A DNA stretch of 64,000 nt from Vibrio sp. BS-M-Sm-2. GTDB taxonomy: Bacteria; Pseudomonadota; Gammaproteobacteria; Enterobacterales; Vibrionaceae. A program made the position numbers and the translations under genes. This document shows, one piece after another, positions 61,196 through 64,000 of this stretch; the stretch's first letter is position 1, and the number at the start of each line of letters is the position of its first letter. The notes below the pieces were generated by a model, which saw only the letters and a program-made list of their open reading frames with translations, ran no database searches and was not told the origin of the DNA. The stretch is from NCBI RefSeq assembly GCF_041504345.1, contig NZ_CP167894.1, positions 3,472,001 to 3,536,000 on the forward strand. The letters are read 5' to 3'.

Positions 61196-62344
61196 TTAAG
61201 CGAGCGCAGCTTGTGGACTTTGCATATCACTGTATTGCTCTCGTATCGAAATGAAGTCATCTAGGTTGTGCTTCAGCGCAGACACACACTCAGGATCAAA
61301 CATCAGCCCAGTATGCGCTTCAATGTAGTCCATTACCTTGGATGCTGACCATGCGTGTTTGTAAGCTCGTTTACTCAGTAAAGCATCGAACACATCTGCT
61401 AGCGTTACAATTCTTGCCTCAAGTGGAATCGCTTCCCCAATGAGCGCATCTGGCAACCCTGAGCCATCAAACCGTTCATGATGGTGACGTACAATATTCT
61501 TGATGAACTGAACTTCTTCGCCACACATTGAGCTGTGGTGGGAAAGTGCAACCACGTCATCGATCATCTCTTCACCATATATCGTGTGATTGTTCATGAT
61601 GTTTCTTTCTTCTTCCGAAAAACGTTCAGTACTGAATAGCACTTTGTCTGGGATTCGGTACTTACCTATGTCGTGAAATGGGGCATACAAGCGAATGCGG
61701 TGAACGAACTGATGCGTGACCTCATGGTTACACTGCGAAAGGGTACGTGCGAGCTGCTCGCTGTATTTACCCATGCGAATCAGATGCTCTTTGGTTTCAG
61801 GATCACGTGCGTGTCCCATGTTGAGAGCAATCGCTAATGAGGACTGAAAATGTCTCTGACGCTCGATGAGTTGCACAAACAGGTTCGAAATCGCTTGAGT
61901 GAGGTAGGCGATGTCGCTTTGTATTGTCTGCTTAGCAAAAAACTCAGTGCATGATGCGTTGATGAAAATGAACCCGAGGTTACTCTCTTGATAGTGGATA
62001 GGCGTGGTATAGCTACTTTGATGACCAAGTTTGAGTAGGTGGGAGATTTGCTTGGTCGGATTCATCAAAGAGAGGTCATCAACAATTCTTGTTTCTAATG
62101 ATTCAGCCAAGTGACTCAAAGCGGAGTTGGGTTTGATCTCCTGTTCGATGTAGTGATGCTTGGCGTTTTGGCACAGTGAATCGGATACAAAATAATTCGA
62201 TGCTTTATTTTCACTGCATAACACCACGGATAGCCGAGATAATATGGGGTAGTGTTCACGAGCTAGCCGGAAGAGATCATCGACTATGGCGACGATGTCC
62301 TTGTCTTGGGCCGCTACTCTACTGAAATGGGAGTAGTCAAACAT
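61196..62344 (-). CDS. HD-GYP-type phosphodiesterase with GAF-like N-terminus, variant GYP motif
   Basis: 382 residues from the ATG at 62344; a TTG at 62356 is possible. An N-terminal GAF-like sensor (about 20-160) is followed by an HD-GYP domain. The HD pair is in PFHDIGKYRIPDKVL (residues 224-225). The segment usually reading HHERWDGTGYP reads HHHERFDGSGLP, so GYP is GLP. Metal-ligand His residues (NNHTIYGEEM, LSHHSSMC, IVRHHHERFDG) are retained. HD-GYP enzymes hydrolyse cyclic-di-GMP or 3',3'-cGAMP; the altered motif may change partners or activity. It stands alone on the minus strand. Confidence 0.85.
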   Translation of the reverse strand: MFDYSHFSRVAAQDKDIVAIVDDLFRLAREHYPILSRLSVVLCSENKASNYFVSDSLCQNAKHHYIEQEIKPNSALSHLAESLETRIVDDLSLMNPTKQISHLLKLGHQSSYTTPIHYQESNLGFIFINASCTEFFAKQTIQSDIAYLTQAISNLFVQLIERQRHFQSSLAIALNMGHARDPETKEHLIRMGKYSEQLARTLSQCNHEVTHQFVHRIRLYAPFHDIGKYRIPDKVLFSTERFSEEERNIMNNHTIYGEEMIDDVVALSHHSSMCGEEVQFIKNIVRHHHERFDGSGLPDALIGEAIPLEARIVTLADVFDALLSKRAYKHAWSASKVMDYIEAHTGLMFDPECVSALKHNLDDFISIREQYSDMQSPQAALA

Positions 62345-62786
62345 GTGGCAAGCCAACCTTTATTTATAATTATGTTATTGTTTAATTGGGGGTTTTTACC
62401 GTTTCGATATTCAATAAAACCATAGCACTGTGTTATTGAAATGTAATACTGCGTACTGAAAAACTTTAATGTCATCACTAAATATATGGTTTTTGCATAT
62501 GGTTACCGTAGGTTTTGTTAAGTTGAACCAGTTTCATAACCGTTGGGGTGAAGGTTTGTTTGTAGAATATGCTTAGTCTGTATAGCGAGCTAAGGTAGGG
62601 TGCTAAATGACCAATTCGAAATTAATTTCAAAGATAAATAGGATAACCAGTATGCTTTATGCCATCATAAAGGCATAAATAAGGGCAACGGATGTAATGC
62701 CCAAGTGATTGAGCTAGAAATGGTCAGTGATGACGGTGTTCTAGAGTAAATTCAAGGCCCTTAGTTGCCTTGAAAAAGGTAATGTT
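62345..62786. other. Intergenic region between the HD-GYP gene and the VF530-type gene
   Basis: 442 bases, AT-rich, holding both divergent promoters. A small inverted repeat (TTTATGCC/GGCATAAA, 62656-62679) is present with no T-run. No ORF was supported. Confidence 0.45.
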
Positions 62787-63200
62787 ATGACTGAAGAAGA
62801 AAGAATCGAACTGCAACAAAATAACCCGCTACATGGCTTAAAGCTTGAAACCATGATCACTGAATTAGTGGATCATTATGGTTGGGAAATTTTAGATGCA
62901 GCAATGCGTATGAACTGCTTTAACACTAAGCCGACTGTGGCAAGTGCTGTTAAATACCTGAAGAAAACGGAATGGGCTCGTGAGAAGGTTGAGAACTTCT
63001 ATCTTTACCGTTTCAAGCGTATGCCTAAAGCGTCGGACATTGAATACCAAATGCCTCCGCGTTCACGTACATTCCGCCATGGGCTAGAGCCTCGCGAACC
63101 AATGGAATTGACGGTAGAGTCTATCCACGCTTCACAAGCTAAAGCTGCGTCTGCATTTAAAGAGCGCCGTGGCGGTAACGGTCGTAACTTTCGTCGTTAA
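62787..63200 (+). CDS. VF530 family DNA-binding protein with C-terminal extension
   Basis: 137 residues. The N-terminal 70 residues match the VF530 (DUF2132) family: NNPLHGLKLETMITELVDHYGWEILDAAMRMNCF (quoted in part) and KPTVASAVKYLKKTEWAREKVENFYLY. A structure from V. fischeri shows a DNA-binding-like helical domain. The 65-residue C-terminal extension is basic and Arg/Gly-rich at the end (KERRGGNGRNFRR), as in RNA-binding tails. The ATG follows AAAAAGGTAATGTT. Likely nucleic-acid binding. Confidence 0.85.
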   Translation: MTEEERIELQQNNPLHGLKLETMITELVDHYGWEILDAAMRMNCFNTKPTVASAVKYLKKTEWAREKVENFYLYRFKRMPKASDIEYQMPPRSRTFRHGLEPREPMELTVESIHASQAKAASAFKERRGGNGRNFRR

Positions 63201-63305
63201 TAAGAAGGCGTCGTTAGAAAGAGCCGTCGTCAGATAGGACTTCGCTAAGCAAGAGAGGTCTTTAAGAGCGCCGTCTAATTAGCTAAAGCGATAAGCATAA
63301 AATAC

Positions 63306-63331
63306 AAAAGGAGCCTAAGTGCTCCTTTTTT
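63306..63331. terminator. Bidirectional intrinsic terminator
   Basis: AAAAGGAGC and GCTCCTTTT pair exactly around a 6-base loop with flanking A and T runs. It separates the convergent VF530-type and small membrane-protein genes. Confidence 0.8.
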
Positions 63332-63378
63332 AACGTTTGTACTTTGTTCAAGCGTGTAAAGCTTGTTGTACTTGAGTC

Positions 63379-63570
63379 TTAAGCTTCGCGGTTCTTTCTT
63401 TGATTCTTCCAAAGATCGGTGACATAAACGATGGCACTGATAAGCAAGAAGAGCGCTGACACAGAAAACAGAGCGGGCATTTTGAGAATCCACGCGAATG
63501 TGGCAGCGAGAAAAGCGACAAAGCAAATGAGTCGACTTGATGACATGACATGACCGAGTTTAATGTTCAT
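63379..63570 (-). CDS. Small membrane protein, hypothetical
   Basis: 63 residues, two hydrophobic helices (LICFVAFLAATFAWIL and LFSVSALFLLISAIVYVTDLW) and a basic C-terminus. The ATG at 63570 has AGGAGGCGTT, an ideal ribosome site. Other frames over the same bases are shadows. Unrecognised, but the start is well supported. Confidence 0.7.
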   Translation of the reverse strand: MNIKLGHVMSSSRLICFVAFLAATFAWILKMPALFSVSALFLLISAIVYVTDLWKNQRKNREA

Positions 63571-63859
63571 AACGCCTCCTAATGAAGTCTCACTTTCGAC
63601 AGGAGAATTATCCCACCTTTGGCAAAATAAAGGCTAAAAAACAGTCTAAATTGTTATCAAATTTGCTAATTGAAGGACTCGTCTCACATATTTTGGGTTG
63701 GCTATTTTATAAGCAATAAAATAACAAAATAGGTATGAGAAGGGGGTAGTCTTTTCGGTCTATCTTTCATGTTGAAAGCCTTATTGAACCGAATGTCTAG
63801 TTAGTTTAAAACCGAGTTAGCATAAACCTAGCTGGTATAGAACCTACTCAGAATGAAAC
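63571..63859. other. Intergenic region between small membrane gene and permease fragment
   Basis: 289 bases, AT-rich at 63630-63730. It has an imperfect direct repeat of a motif AACCTAGCTGGTATAGAACC / AACCTAGTTGGTATAGAAAA (63824-63843 and 63857-63876), the second copy covering the stop of the partial permease gene. Confidence 0.5.
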
Positions 63860-64000
63860 CTAGTTGGTATAGAAAAAGTAAGCGGTGATCAAAAAGCTCG
63901 CGATTATCACTGTGTTACGAACATACTGTTGAGGGATCCGGCGAGAGATTTTTGCTGAATAATAACCACCAACCAATGTACCCAATAATACAGCCATGCC
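63860..64000 (-). CDS. TauE/SafE family permease, C-terminal end only (cut by window edge)
   Basis: The minus strand from the window edge to a TAG at 63860-63862 encodes 46 residues: GMAVLLGTLVGGYYSAKISR at the start, then a last hydrophobic helix (VIIASFLITAYFFY). GGYYSAKISRRIPQQYVR is the typical TauE/SafE C-terminal loop before the last helix. The N-terminal 200 or more residues lie outside the window. This is a second member of that family in the window. Confidence 0.7.
   Translation of the reverse strand, partial: GMAVLLGTLVGGYYSAKISRRIPQQYVRNTVIIASFLITAYFFYTN

Noticed and set aside
63275..63551. Two other minus-strand ORFs overlapping 63379-63570
   Set aside because: Both lack a ribosome site and cross the terminator or shift frame. 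The 63-residue frame has an ideal AGGAGG and two membrane helices.
1..64000. CRISPR arrays, tRNA, rRNA, integrase or insertion sequence
   Set aside because: I saw no regularly spaced repeats, no cloverleaf-like tRNA and no transposase or integrase motifs. A tRNA search program would be needed for a firm negative.

Overview
The window looks like part of a Vibrio chromosome, most likely the secondary chromosome of a Splendidus-clade marine vibrio. This is inference from gene content: an M4 vibriolysin, a full-length aerolysin, a VF530-type protein, TRAP and DASS transporters, a Na+/glycine symporter under a tandem glycine riboswitch, and G+C that looks like the mid-40s by eye. No rRNA, tRNA, CRISPR array, insertion sequence or integrase was seen.

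Layout. 1-2995 (minus): an operon of a DUF1611/DgcN-like P-loop protein, an alanine/ornithine-racemase-family PLP enzyme, a lipoprotein resembling the AspS/GspS-beta pilotin and a gene cut by the window edge. It is preceded by a leader containing a short ORF whose stop codon lies inside an intrinsic terminator. 3163-15258: a carbon-uptake and catabolism locus. A TRAP transporter, an AEC permease, a Gfo/Idh/MocA dehydrogenase and a QuiC-type 3-dehydroshikimate dehydratase run leftward to a strong terminator. A LysR regulator with two helix-turn-helix domains is divergent from them and is followed by a DUF1932 dehydrogenase, a LigC-like dehydrogenase and an aldo/keto reductase. 15334-17157: secreted M4 metalloprotease. 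17158-21591: an AT-rich accessory patch with a TIGR04141/DUF6119 protein, a 5'-nucleotidase, a NUDIX hydrolase and an orphan small gene. 21755-24995: DASS anion transporter with a cNMP-type histidine kinase and a receiver protein. 25398-29268: small membrane proteins, a cold-shock/excalibur fusion, GNATs (one fused to TPRs) and a MarR regulator with two palindromic sites. 29385-31460: mesD-mesX folate-independent methionine synthase. 31802-36887: TauE/SafE permease, YdjM-like protein, M32 carboxypeptidase, LysE exporter. 37003-40295: aerolysin and a ToxR/ToxS-like membrane regulator pair. 40687-48076: two AGCS symporters, small and coiled-coil membrane proteins, LysR and MFS. 48590-53485: TolC-HlyD-ABC2-ABC2 efflux operon with no ATPase. 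54544-56960: CitA/CitB-type two-component system. 57371-61063: zwf-pgl-gnd, the oxidative pentose phosphate branch. 61196-64000: variant HD-GYP protein, VF530-type protein, small membrane protein and the C-terminus of a TauE/SafE permease.

The most system-like parts are the DHS-dehydratase/LigC-like catabolic locus, which lacks a ring-cleavage dioxygenase; the D-amino-acid-like operon with its leader-peptide attenuator; the TIGR04141 island; and the aerolysin with an adjacent ToxRS-like pair. Functions are assigned from recalled family motifs. No database search was possible.
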